Shown here piece after piece: positions 56,537 through 64,000 of a stretch of DNA of 64,000 bases. Below the pieces are notes generated by a model. The model was given only the letters and a program-made list of their open reading frames with translations, ran no database searches and was not told the origin of the DNA. Position numbers and translations under genes: made by a program. How positions within the stretch are numbered: the stretch's first letter is position 1; each line of letters begins with the position of its first letter. Origin of the DNA: Staphylococcus felis (GTDB lineage: Bacteria > Bacillota > Bacilli > Staphylococcales > Staphylococcaceae); NCBI RefSeq assembly GCF_003012915.1, contig NZ_CP027770.1, positions 1 through 64,000 on the forward strand. The letters run 5' to 3'.

Positions 56537-57097
56537 TTAGAACGCTTCTTCCTCAGTTTCTTCTTCGTCTTCTATTTCGTCGTCTTCATCATACTCACCT
56601 TCGTAAGTCTCATCAATTTCTTCTTCATCATCTTCAACAACTAAGTCAGATTCTTCAATTTCATCTTCAACGCGCTCATCTTCTGGATCTTCTAAGCTTT
56701 CTTGATCATCAGTACGATTAGGAATATTATCGTCGCCTTCCATATCGTCTTCACCTAATAATGTTAGGTTTTTGTCTTCTTCATCGTCTTCATCCAAAAT
56801 GTCGAATTTTTGGATAGTCGGTGCTATTTTTTCTTCTATATCATCGACTGAATACCAATCGCGAAGGCCCCAGACATTATCCCCTACACTTAAAAAGCGA
56901 CCATCAGTATTAAGGTCTGTGTAGAATTGAACGATACGGTTTTCAATCTCGTCATTTTCATACTGACCTAAACGTTTGAATTCATCAATAATGTCATAGA
57001 GGTTCATCGTTTTATTTTCTTCTTTTAATAGCGTGTAGGCCATATTAATAAATGATTTTTCATCTACCATTTCTTTTGTGTAATCTTGTAATTTCAT
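56537..57097 (-). CDS. rpoE: RNA polymerase delta subunit
   Basis: 186 residues. Folded N-terminal HARE-HTH domain (about 1-90, [15 protein letters not shown] ... WGLRDWYSV) and an almost purely acidic disordered tail (about 110-186). Delta increases transcription specificity and recycling of RNA polymerase in Firmicutes. The start at 57095-57097 follows GGAAGAT and matches homologues (MK-QDYTK). It precedes pyrG as in B. subtilis. Confidence 0.95.
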   Translation of the reverse strand: MKLQDYTKEMVDEKSFINMAYTLLKEENKTMNLYDIIDEFKRLGQYENDEIENRIVQFYTDLNTDGRFLSVGDNVWGLRDWYSVDDIEEKIAPTIQKFDILDEDDEEDKNLTLLGEDDMEGDDNIPNRTDDQESLEDPEDERVEDEIEESDLVVEDDEEEIDETYEGEYDEDDEIEDEEETEEEAF

Positions 57098-57444
57098 CAG
57101 CACATCTTCCTTTCAAGATTGACTTATAGTTTATATTCGGTTCATTTAGTAAGAGGATTAATAAAGTATAACAAAAATAGATTATATATGACTGTTTCAT
57201 ATTTCGCAATGAAAGTTTATGAATTAACATGTTGCTATATTAACATCTTAATCATATCCAATAAGATAATCCTATCACTTATATATACGAAACGCTATGA
57301 CTATATATTTAATAGTAATGATGATGTTAAAATCAAGTATTTAATTAACCGAACCATACTTATAAACCATAAAAGCCCTTGAAACGTTTCACTACAGTTA
57401 TTTAAGACTTCTAACTTATGAACTGCACCTTCAATACCATTTGC
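57098..57444. other. AT-rich region upstream of rpoE
   Basis: About 350 bases, AT-rich, with no gene I can support. A plus-strand frame across it encodes an improbable I/Y/N-rich sequence without a ribosome binding site. It should contain the rpoE promoter. Confidence 0.5.
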
Positions 57445-58320
57445 TTAGTAGTTAATATACTTTTCAAATGAAACAAAGTCGTCATTACTGAGGGTCTCAA
57501 CAAAGTTACTTTTTTCAAACAATGGTTTTAATCGATGTCTAGGACCAAATAAAGTAACTTCGATAACTTTAATGCCATCAAGACTTTTACGCACATAAGT
57601 CGCCAATTGTCTTAGTGCATTTTGTGCAATACCTGTATCTCGATATTGATCATATACGTACAACGCTCGTATAATCAGTCGTTCATTAAACGCTTCAATA
57701 GCAATAAATCCAACCTTTTCACCATCTAAAGATAAATTGACGATATCAATTGAACTCCCATCAGAATGTGCACTATATTCCAATTTTAAGGATGAAACGT
57801 ATTTTGAGTCCAAGTCTAAATAATATAAGCGCTCTTTCCCGAGTGGCCCTTCTTCTTTAGTTGCCGTATGCATAAACCCAGCCCGTTCGTATACATTCCA
57901 TGCCGCTTCATTTTCAGCATCGACTACTAAAAATAAATGATTAAAGTCTGGGAAAATCGTTTGAACATAAGCAGGTAAATTCATCATAATTTTTGTACCA
58001 TATCCATTACCTTGATAAGCTTCATTAATCGATAATGAGCGTACATAGACGACCTCTTTAGGTGTATCGTAACCTTCATGTTGATAATGTTTATGCAATA
58101 CAAAAAAACCAACTACCTCATCTTTGTCGTTAATGACAACATTTGCAACTCTATCACTATCGTCGAGTGCATCATCTAATACATCTTTGGGTAAAGAGGA
58201 ATAAATCATCTGACGTTCACTTAATTTAAATTGATTTAAGGCATCGCGGTATTGCTCTTCGAATAATTGTATAGTAATATCATCAAAGCGTTCACTTTTT
58301 TTCATTGTAGTGTTAGCCAT
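57445..58320 (-). CDS. Tandem GNAT-family N-acetyltransferase
   Basis: 291 residues with two GNAT folds. The first (about 10-165) has the acetyl-CoA motif YQGNGYGTKIM preceded by VYVRSLSINEA. The second (about 180-290) is degenerate (ALYVYDQYRDTGIAQNAL). The substrate is unknown. The first ATG directly touches AAAGGA, so another start at codon 6 is possible. Staphylococci have a similar gene upstream of rpoE. Confidence 0.82.
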   Translation of the reverse strand: MANTTMKKSERFDDITIQLFEEQYRDALNQFKLSERQMIYSSLPKDVLDDALDDSDRVANVVINDKDEVVGFFVLHKHYQHEGYDTPKEVVYVRSLSINEAYQGNGYGTKIMMNLPAYVQTIFPDFNHLFLVVDAENEAAWNVYERAGFMHTATKEEGPLGKERLYYLDLDSKYVSSLKLEYSAHSDGSSIDIVNLSLDGEKVGFIAIEAFNERLIIRALYVYDQYRDTGIAQNALRQLATYVRKSLDGIKVIEVTLFGPRHRLKPLFEKSNFVETLSNDDFVSFEKYINY

Positions 58321-58379
58321 TCCTTTGCTTAATTATTTCTTTTTAATTTTTACACCCTTTGACGTTTTTTAAACACTAT

Positions 58380-58408
58380 TTGATGAATTATATTGTAATA
58401 ATTAGAAT
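58380..58408 (+). promoter_or_regulatory. Candidate promoter of the BCCT transporter gene
   Basis: TTGATG (58380-58385), 17-nt spacer, TAGAAT (58403-58408), about 55 bases before the start codon, with AAGAAGGGG as ribosome binding site. Confidence 0.55.
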
Positions 58409-58465
58409 AAATGATGAAGCATTGAAAGTTGACATGATATTAAAATAAATAAAGAAGGGGACTAT

Positions 58466-60058
58466 ATGAAAAAAGAAACAAAGCAAAAAAAGAAAAATCG
58501 GAATATTGTTTACACTGTATCATTTGCAATTATTTTAATTTTAACGTTATTAGCTGCAGCATTTCCAAAACGCTTCGGCGCATACGCACAATCAATATAT
58601 GACCTTATTGCTTTAAATTTTGGATGGCTTTTCCTAATGATTGTCTTTGTACTTGATGTGTTTTTAATATTGTTAGCAGCCTCACGCTACGGTCGATTCA
58701 AACTAGGCCGTGACCATGAAGAGCCGGAATTTTCATTTATTTCTTGGGTAGGTATGTTGTTTTCGGCCGGATTAGGTGTCGGAATTGTATTTTGGGGTGT
58801 TGCAGAGCCACTTACACACTACTTGCACTCGCCATTCCCAAATTCAATAGAAGGACAAACACCTGAAGCCGCTCGCTTAGCAATGGGGTACACTTTCTTC
58901 CATTGGGGCATTTCACAATGGTCCATTTTTGCTATGAGTGGTTTAATCGTTGCATATTTCCAATTTAGAAAAGATCGTGACGGTTTAATTTCCACCGCTA
59001 TGGAACCTGTTTTTGGAGAAACTTATCGTCGTCCATTTCGAAATATTATTGATATTTTAGCTATTATCGCAACAGTGATGGGGATTGCGACTTCAATTGG
59101 ACTAGGGATTTTACAAATCGCTGGTGGATTAAATCATGTTTTTAAAGTACCTAACAATGCATGGACATTAATCATTATCACTTTACTGATGACATTTATC
59201 TTTTTAGGATCCGCTTTGACAGGCATTAATCGTGGAGTCAAATGGTTAAGTAACTTAAATATTTTGATTGGTTCATTGCTTTTAATCTTTATCTTTATAT
59301 TTGGTGATCTACGCTTTATTGTTGAAACCTTTACAGTTTCAATTAGTGAGTACTTATCTCATTTTATCCAGTATAGTTTGCGGGTTGATCCTTATACAGG
59401 TAATAATGCATGGATTCAGCAATGGACTGTATTCTATTGGGCTTGGGTGATTTCATGGTCTCCATTTATAGGTGGCTTTGTTGCCAGAGTTTCAAGAGGA
59501 CGTACGATTCGCGAATTTGTAATTGGTGTACTTATCATTCCACCCTGTATCTCGTTTGCATGGATTGCTGGATTTGGTGGCACTGCCATCAATTGGGCTC
59601 TCAACCATAACGATGGTATTGAAAAAATCGTCGACAAAGATTATACGGTGGCTCTATTCGAACTTTTAAGTAAGTTTCCGTTACATGAAGTGACTAGCGC
59701 TTTAGCCATTATTTTAATCTTTACTTTTATTATCACGAGTGCAGATTCTACAACCCACATTGTTTCAGGTATGGCGACAGGTGGCGTTGAAAATCCTAAG
59801 CGTAAACACAAAATGGTATGGGGGATATTAATTGGTGCTATTTCTGTATCTTTAACAGTAGCAGGCGGGCTTACAAGTTTACAAACTGCTTCGGTTGTAA
59901 CGGGATTACCTTTTTCGATTATCCTATTACTGATGGTCTTTTCACTGATGAACGCTTTACGACGTGAACATATCAAACATTTTAAAATGACACACATTGA
60001 TGATGAAAAAGATTTCTCAAAAACGATTGAAGAACGAGAAAGTGACAACGAAATGTAA
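58466..60058 (+). CDS. BCCT-family betaine/carnitine/choline transporter
   Basis: A 530-residue membrane protein with 12 helices, sodium- or proton-driven uptake of trimethylammonium compounds, mostly for osmoprotection. Family motifs: GMLFSAGLGVGIVFWGVAEPLTH split by the glycine stretch, MGYTFFHWGISQWS, and the Trp-rich WVISWSPFIGGFVARVSRGRT. Both termini are charged and cytoplasmic. The substrate (betaine, choline or carnitine) cannot be told. Single gene. Confidence 0.92.
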   Translation: MKKETKQKKKNRNIVYTVSFAIILILTLLAAAFPKRFGAYAQSIYDLIALNFGWLFLMIVFVLDVFLILLAASRYGRFKLGRDHEEPEFSFISWVGMLFSAGLGVGIVFWGVAEPLTHYLHSPFPNSIEGQTPEAARLAMGYTFFHWGISQWSIFAMSGLIVAYFQFRKDRDGLISTAMEPVFGETYRRPFRNIIDILAIIATVMGIATSIGLGILQIAGGLNHVFKVPNNAWTLIIITLLMTFIFLGSALTGINRGVKWLSNLNILIGSLLLIFIFIFGDLRFIVETFTVSISEYLSHFIQYSLRVDPYTGNNAWIQQWTVFYWAWVISWSPFIGGFVARVSRGRTIREFVIGVLIIPPCISFAWIAGFGGTAINWALNHNDGIEKIVDKDYTVALFELLSKFPLHEVTSALAIILIFTFIITSADSTTHIVSGMATGGVENPKRKHKMVWGILIGAISVSLTVAGGLTSLQTASVVTGLPFSIILLLMVFSLMNALRREHIKHFKMTHIDDEKDFSKTIEERESDNEM

Positions 60059-60233
60059 CACAGTTCACTAAGGTGTCGGGACAAAAACGATTAGAATTTG
60101 AGGAGAATCGAGTTTATCGCTTGTTCAGACTAAACATTGTCATACCCTAGTCCCCTCACTGTTTACAATCTTATCTCATTTTTATATTTAACTGATATGC
60201 TGTATCCATCTATCTATCACGGTAAATTTTATC

Positions 60234-60261
60234 TTGTAATTTAATATGTAATCGATATACT
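60234..60261 (+). promoter_or_regulatory. Candidate promoter of coaW
   Basis: TTGTAA (60234-60239), 16-nt spacer, TATACT (60256-60261), 34 bases before the coaW ATG; TTGAGGTGA is the ribosome binding site. Confidence 0.5.
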
Positions 60262-60295
60262 AAGGTTGGCAAATTATTTTTTGAGGTGACAAGTC

Positions 60296-61093
60296 ATGCG
60301 AATTGGAATCGATGCTGGAGGAACACTTATTAAAGTCGCAATAGAAGATCAAGGCAAACGTCAGTATCACACATATCTTACTACTGAAATTGAACAAGTG
60401 GCATCTTGGCTAAATGCGCAACCGTGCCAAGACATTCATATTACTGGAGGAAATGCAAAAGTACTCTCAGATCACCTAAATTGCACGCCTTATTTATACA
60501 TTGAATTTGATGCAGCAGATAAAGGTATCAACGTATTATTAAAAGAGCAAGGCATTCACATTTCACGTTATATCTTTACGAATGTAGGAACTGGAACGTC
60601 GCTTCATTTATCCGATAAAGATGGACAACGTCGCGTTGGTGGTATTGGTACTGGTGGTGGCATGATCCGTGGTCTTGGCTATTTATTAACTGGAATTACA
60701 GATTACCAAACTTTAACTCAATTAGCATTAGACGGAAACCGAGACATCATTGACTTAAAAGTAAAGCATATATATAAAAATGATACACCTCCCATCTCTG
60801 GAGAATTAACAGCTGCCAACTTTGGCCATGTCCTTCTCAACTTAGACCAAACATTTACAGATGCAGATAAACTGGCCTCTTTAATGGGCGTTGTTGGCGA
60901 AAGTTTAACAACCGTTTCTATTCATGTTGCACGTGAACATCAGGTTGAGGATGTTGTATATATTGGTTCATCATTTAATCACAATCCCCTTTTACAAGAG
61001 ATTGTTACAAACTATACGATTTTAAGAGGATTTAAACCGCACTACCTACAAAATGGTGCTTTTGCTGGTGCGTTAGGAACGCTTTATTTATAA
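60296..61093 (+). CDS. coaW: Type II pantothenate kinase
   Basis: A 265-residue actin-fold kinase, the first step of CoA synthesis. Phosphate loop GIDAGGTLIKVAIED, NVGTGTSLHL, GGIGTGGGMIRGLG and YIGSSFNHN. The type II form is found in staphylococci and is not inhibited by CoA. Its product pathway supplies AcpS and acetyl-CoA. Confidence 0.96.
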   Translation: MRIGIDAGGTLIKVAIEDQGKRQYHTYLTTEIEQVASWLNAQPCQDIHITGGNAKVLSDHLNCTPYLYIEFDAADKGINVLLKEQGIHISRYIFTNVGTGTSLHLSDKDGQRRVGGIGTGGGMIRGLGYLLTGITDYQTLTQLALDGNRDIIDLKVKHIYKNDTPPISGELTAANFGHVLLNLDQTFTDADKLASLMGVVGESLTTVSIHVAREHQVEDVVYIGSSFNHNPLLQEIVTNYTILRGFKPHYLQNGAFAGALGTLYL

Positions 61094-61137
61094 TCCATTC
61101 TATTTTATAACCTATAGATCACATAAAAGCGAGGAAG

Positions 61138-61606
61138 CTGGGACATCAATCCCAAAATAATAGCGTAGAGATGGTTCATGATTGAATCACCTCTATGCTA
61201 TTCTTTTATCAATCATTCGTATTGTTTGGCTCACATTTCCTAGGGGAGATGGGGCGAGCCCCGGTCTCGACGCTCATCCTATTCCCTCAGGCGTCTCGCC
61301 AACAATACGACGTGATATACATGTAATTTACACTAAAATACTTTAAAAAAATAAGACACTTTCGTATCATTCAAAAATAAATAAAAAATCAGTAGAACCA
61401 TTTGGGGATTCAATCGCATATCGGTGCGAGGATTAAGCAAAGTAAAATGAGAACTCGTCTTTGCACTTATGACATTAAATATAAAGAAATGAGTTGTATG
61501 TCGCGCGACTAAACATATCATTAAAAGAAAAACTTCGAGATTTTTCGTAATTTCTTACGAAACCCTCGAAGTTTTTCGATTACTGAGGTATTTATGTCAC
61601 AACCCC
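61138..61606 (-). repeat. Dispersed intergenic repeat, longest copy R4
   Basis: Minus-strand orientation. Stem-loop B (61529-61577, AAAAACTTCGAG / CTCGAAGTTTTT), a longer link (about 61320-61528), a GC-rich core bounded by CGTATTGTT ... AACAATACG (61217-61309) with GAGACGCCTGAGGGAATAGG and GGGGCTCGCCCC, stem-loop A (61158-61202, AATAGCGTAGAG / CTCTATGCTATT), and TTGGGATTGATGTCCCAG at the end. The link is longer than in R1 and R3, perhaps an insertion. It lies between the converging coaW and the DUF2750 gene. Confidence 0.82.
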
Positions 61607-61613
61607 ACTTATG

Positions 61614-62285
61614 TTAAATCGTTAATTCATTTGCTAGTTTTTGTGCAGATACAATGGTGCCAATAACACCAGGCTTAACATCAATTGCAACATAGCGGTT
61701 GTCGTCTCGTAATTCATCTAACCACTCTGAAAAAACTTCTCCTTCGACATCAATCAGTTCAAATGTTTCAAAATCTTCTTTTGCCACTTTATCCGCACGT
61801 TGGCTCAAGCTCCATACAGGTACAAAATGAGATTGCTCAAAATTATCATTCTCATCATATACAACCATAAACTGCTTGTAACCCTTTTTTGTCAGACCAT
61901 ACACTGTATCTGTCTTTGCAATATCTTGAACAAATTCACGAATTCGAATACGATCGAGATCAGACATTAGCTCATTAATAGCGTCAACAATTCTAATTTC
62001 GTGACCCTCGATATCTTTCGTTACATTGACTAGTGCTTCATCTTCATCATCAAACATATCATCTAATTCATAAGTCGCGAAACGGTCGATATCCATCGTC
62101 TTAATCTTATCATAATCAACATTTAAGTTTTCTAAATACTCTTTTGCTAATGATTCTCTCGTCCAAAAACAAAATAAGTCTTTACCATTATGGCTATGCT
62201 TGATAATCTTTTTATCTTTAACAGCCAAAAAGAATTGTTCATTTGTCAAAATGTCTTTGTAAAAGCGTTCATTTTTGTATGACAT
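61614..62285 (-). CDS. DUF2750 family protein
   Basis: 223 residues, strongly acidic (many D/E), soluble. Recognised as DUF2750-like by LFCFWTRESLAKEYLE and FVPVWSLSQRADKVAKEDF. Function unknown. The start at 62283-62285 follows AAAGGAG; eight in-frame codons upstream overlap that site. It lies 99 bases after the ATP-grasp gene on the same strand, so it may belong to the same transcript. Confidence 0.82.
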   Translation of the reverse strand: MSYKNERFYKDILTNEQFFLAVKDKKIIKHSHNGKDLFCFWTRESLAKEYLENLNVDYDKIKTMDIDRFATYELDDMFDDEDEALVNVTKDIEGHEIRIVDAINELMSDLDRIRIREFVQDIAKTDTVYGLTKKGYKQFMVVYDENDNFEQSHFVPVWSLSQRADKVAKEDFETFELIDVEGEVFSEWLDELRDDNRYVAIDVKPGVIGTIVSAQKLANELTI

Positions 62286-62384
62286 GGCTAAACTCCTTTT
62301 CATTATCAACCTATCTGTGAATATAAACTAGATTGAGTCATTCGTCAATCTCATCACTATTTACAGCTATTCACTTTGCCTAAT

Positions 62385-63572
62385 TTAGTCCTTCAACAAA
62401 CCTGCTTTCACTTCAAATTCGTGCTCAAGTAATGCAATGTCCTCTTCGTGATCAGCATGCCAAATACCAGCAAATCTTGAATTAACCTGCTCATCTTGGT
62501 ACCAATCACCATCATAATAAGATAATGGATATAAGACCCCTTTCTCGACATACTCAACGATTGTTTTGAAAAAGCGTTCATTATCTCCGTCAGCGAAATA
62601 GCTATAAAACTTGTGATATTTTCCTTTCAATAAAGGGGCTAATAACAACATACTTGTAGAGCCATTTTGTCTGTAATTAAGATCAATTGCATACACATCC
62701 CCTTTTGCATCCACTAACAAATCAAAACCAGCAATACCAATAAAACCATGGTCAACACCTATTTGCATAAGTTCTCGACCTGCTTCAATGACTTTGTCGG
62801 GTACATCAATAGCATTGATATTTCCATTATAAAACCCGTATGCATTCGTCAATTGTTTTGCTGACCCTATATATACAATACCATGATCAGGATGTAGCGC
62901 GTACTGCACGCAATAATTTTCAACTGCATCAATACACTCCTCTATAATCAGTGTGTCTGTTTGATGTTTTGCACGTGCAATTCGTTTCTTAGCTGCTTCT
63001 AAGTCTTCACTTGTATAACAAATCATCACACCATATCCGCCTGCAGTCGGTAGTTCATCTCCTGGTTTAATCACAACCGGTAAATCCCATTCTTCAATAA
63101 CCTCATTGAATGCTTCAATAGGTACGACTTGACGCCTCGGTAAGTATTTACCATTTGTCCATTCAGGAATTTTAGATTTATTATTTAATTTTGTAAAGAT
63201 ATCTTTGTCCATCGCATATTTATCACCTGTAACAATGTCTTCACCGTGTACATATTGAAAGTAAATGTGACGATTTTCCTCGTATGCCAGCTTTTTCAGC
63301 AAATTCTCATACGTTTCTTGATTTTTAAATGTATATACATTTTTAGGGATGGTACGCCCAATTAATTGAAATAACGTTTCAAGACGATGCGTCACACTCG
63401 CTTCATGTACAATGACTGGAAGATTTGAAATGAGTAGTTCTCTACCAGTTAAAAAGTTTGATTGGTGTTCATTAGTTTCTAGCCATGGATTTGAGACATA
63501 TGATGGTCTTGAAGTGTAGACTACATTTGTATCGTAAAGATCCCCCATTGTCATTTTCAGATACTTCGTCAT
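62385..63572 (-). CDS. ATP-grasp amino-acid ligase, LdmS-like
   Basis: A 395-residue ATP-grasp protein: VVIKPGDELPTAGGYGV (ATP-binding lysine and glycine loop, about residues 165-180), LIIEECIDAVENYCVQYALH, and the metal-binding end AIDLNYRQNGSTSMLLL. It resembles the S. aureus enzyme LdmS, described as an L-aspartate-L-methionine ligase; the assignment is from memory and the substrate is unverified. The ATG directly follows the stop of the M20 gene (TAA-ATG), so ligase and hydrolase are co-translated. Confidence 0.7.
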   Translation of the reverse strand: MTKYLKMTMGDLYDTNVVYTSRPSYVSNPWLETNEHQSNFLTGRELLISNLPVIVHEASVTHRLETLFQLIGRTIPKNVYTFKNQETYENLLKKLAYEENRHIYFQYVHGEDIVTGDKYAMDKDIFTKLNNKSKIPEWTNGKYLPRRQVVPIEAFNEVIEEWDLPVVIKPGDELPTAGGYGVMICYTSEDLEAAKKRIARAKHQTDTLIIEECIDAVENYCVQYALHPDHGIVYIGSAKQLTNAYGFYNGNINAIDVPDKVIEAGRELMQIGVDHGFIGIAGFDLLVDAKGDVYAIDLNYRQNGSTSMLLLAPLLKGKYHKFYSYFADGDNERFFKTIVEYVEKGVLYPLSYYDGDWYQDEQVNSRFAGIWHADHEEDIALLEHEFEVKAGLLKD

Positions 63573-64000
63573 TTATAATTTCTCCCTTAATATTTGATGG
63601 TGTGATTGAATTGATTTTAATAAATTTTCATCTTGAATCAATGTTGCGCCCATCAATGCAATAATTTTAGCGCCTTTAACAAGTGCTTTATCCCCCATAG
63701 GACTTACAGCTGCTTCACGAAAGCGATGTGTATGTCCGACTAAACTTCGTGGTCCTATTTTAATATGTGGATGTATCGTGGGTACGACGTGACTTACATT
63801 CCCCGTATCTGTAGATCCAAAACCAAAGTCATCATGGCTGACTTCTTCTCCTAATTCAACGGCATGACGTTCGAATAATGCATCCAGCTCCGGCGTACGT
63901 AAAAACTCATTGACACCGTTTTGGATAGGACCAAATTCATAATTACAGCCCGTTTGGATTGCCGCACCTTTTGCAATTTGATGGACACGTTCAGTTAATA
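63573..64000 (-). CDS. M20-family amidohydrolase/peptidase, 3' part only
   Basis: The last 141 codons of a gene running off the window end. The visible part contains GFGSTDTGNVSHVVPTIHPH, GPRSLVGHTHRFREAAVS and a helical end KIIALMGATLIQDE, typical of the AbgB/ACY1L2 subgroup of M20 hydrolases, with metal-binding histidines and aspartates. It probably cleaves an N-acyl or dipeptide bond. It ends immediately before the ATP-grasp ligase start, so the pair likely makes and breaks related dipeptides or amides. Confidence 0.8.
   Translation of the reverse strand, partial: LTERVHQIAKGAAIQTGCNYEFGPIQNGVNEFLRTPELDALFERHAVELGEEVSHDDFGFGSTDTGNVSHVVPTIHPHIKIGPRSLVGHTHRFREAAVSPMGDKALVKGAKIIALMGATLIQDENLLKSIQSHHQILREKL

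Noticed and set aside
57119..57382. Plus-strand frame of 87 codons upstream of rpoE
   Set aside because: No ribosome binding site, composition rich in I, Y and N as expected for translated AT-rich spacer DNA, and lies where the rpoE promoter must be.
61333..61521. Minus-strand frame of 62 codons inside repeat R4
   Set aside because: Falls in the link of the repeat, no ribosome binding site, not present in the other copies.

Overview
The window is chromosomal DNA from a Staphylococcus. Two things show this. Protein after protein is close to what I remember of the Staphylococcus aureus homologue (SigB, RsbW, MazF, MurZ, FbaA, AtpF, Tdk, RpoE and others). The gene order is also the staphylococcal sigB / atp / pyrG neighbourhood: sigB operon - mazEF - alr - acpS - PH-domain genes - cshA - murF - ddl | rodA; thi operon; fabZ-murA; atp operon; upp-glyA; prfA-tdk-rho; murZ-fbaA-pyrG-rpoE; coaW. 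Some details are not S. aureus-like: copA and copZ sit directly behind csoR-csoZ, and CopA has a single metal-binding domain. I therefore favour another species, possibly of the hyicus-intermedius group, but the sequence alone does not settle it. No prophage, insertion sequence, CRISPR array or integrated element was found; the region is core chromosome.

Layout. 1-330: two tRNAs (Gly, Leu) read leftwards from a consensus promoter, probably towards an rRNA operon outside the window. 600-8160 (minus): sprT-tex, then the stress-sigma module sigB-rsbW-rsbV-rsbU with its own sigma-B promoter, then mazEF and alr. 8285-15635 (minus): acpS, three membrane PH-domain (DUF304) proteins, RNA helicase cshA, murF and ddl, with rodA divergent. 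17120-20465 (minus): a 46-residue conserved-looking small protein and a copper operon csoR-csoZ-copZ-copA with two CsoR-type operators. 20535-22690 (plus): cardiolipin synthase and an HD hydrolase. 22856-26900 (minus): yidC and the thiamine operon tenA-thiD-thiM-thiE behind a TPP riboswitch. 27574-31125: ssb (apparently with an AUU start codon), ywpF, fabZ, epuA-like, murA, DUF1146. 31571-38660 (minus): the complete F1Fo ATP synthase operon. 38731-48508 (minus): mnaA, upp, glyA, ywlG, ywlE/ptpB, sua5, prmC, prfA, tdk, rpmE2, rho. 48860-57097 (mostly minus): aldA, an HxlR regulator, murZ, fbaA, ywjG (plus), pyrG with a CTP-attenuator leader, rpoE. 57445-64000: a double GNAT protein, a BCCT transporter, coaW, a DUF2750 protein, an ATP-grasp amino-acid ligase and the 3' end of an M20 peptidase/amidohydrolase gene.

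How the genes work together. Envelope synthesis is heavily represented (alr, ddl, murF, murA, murZ, rodA, mnaA, yidC, cls), next to stress control (sigB module, MazEF), energy (ATP synthase), translation termination (prfA with its methylase prmC), one-carbon and nucleotide metabolism (glyA, upp, tdk, pyrG) and cofactors (thiamine, CoA through coaW, ACP through acpS).

Most interesting unexplained structure: a family of four dispersed intergenic repeats (28.56, 31.47, 52.50 and 61.14 kb). Each is built from a stem-loop A, a GC-richer core and, when complete, a second stem-loop B. All four lie at gene 3' ends, and one appears to serve as the terminator of the ATP synthase operon. Other notable points are the likely AUU start of ssb, the pyrG leader, the CxxC-less CsoZ, the palindromes around the fbaA promoter, a hairpin inside the atp operon, and the ATP-grasp/M20 gene pair.
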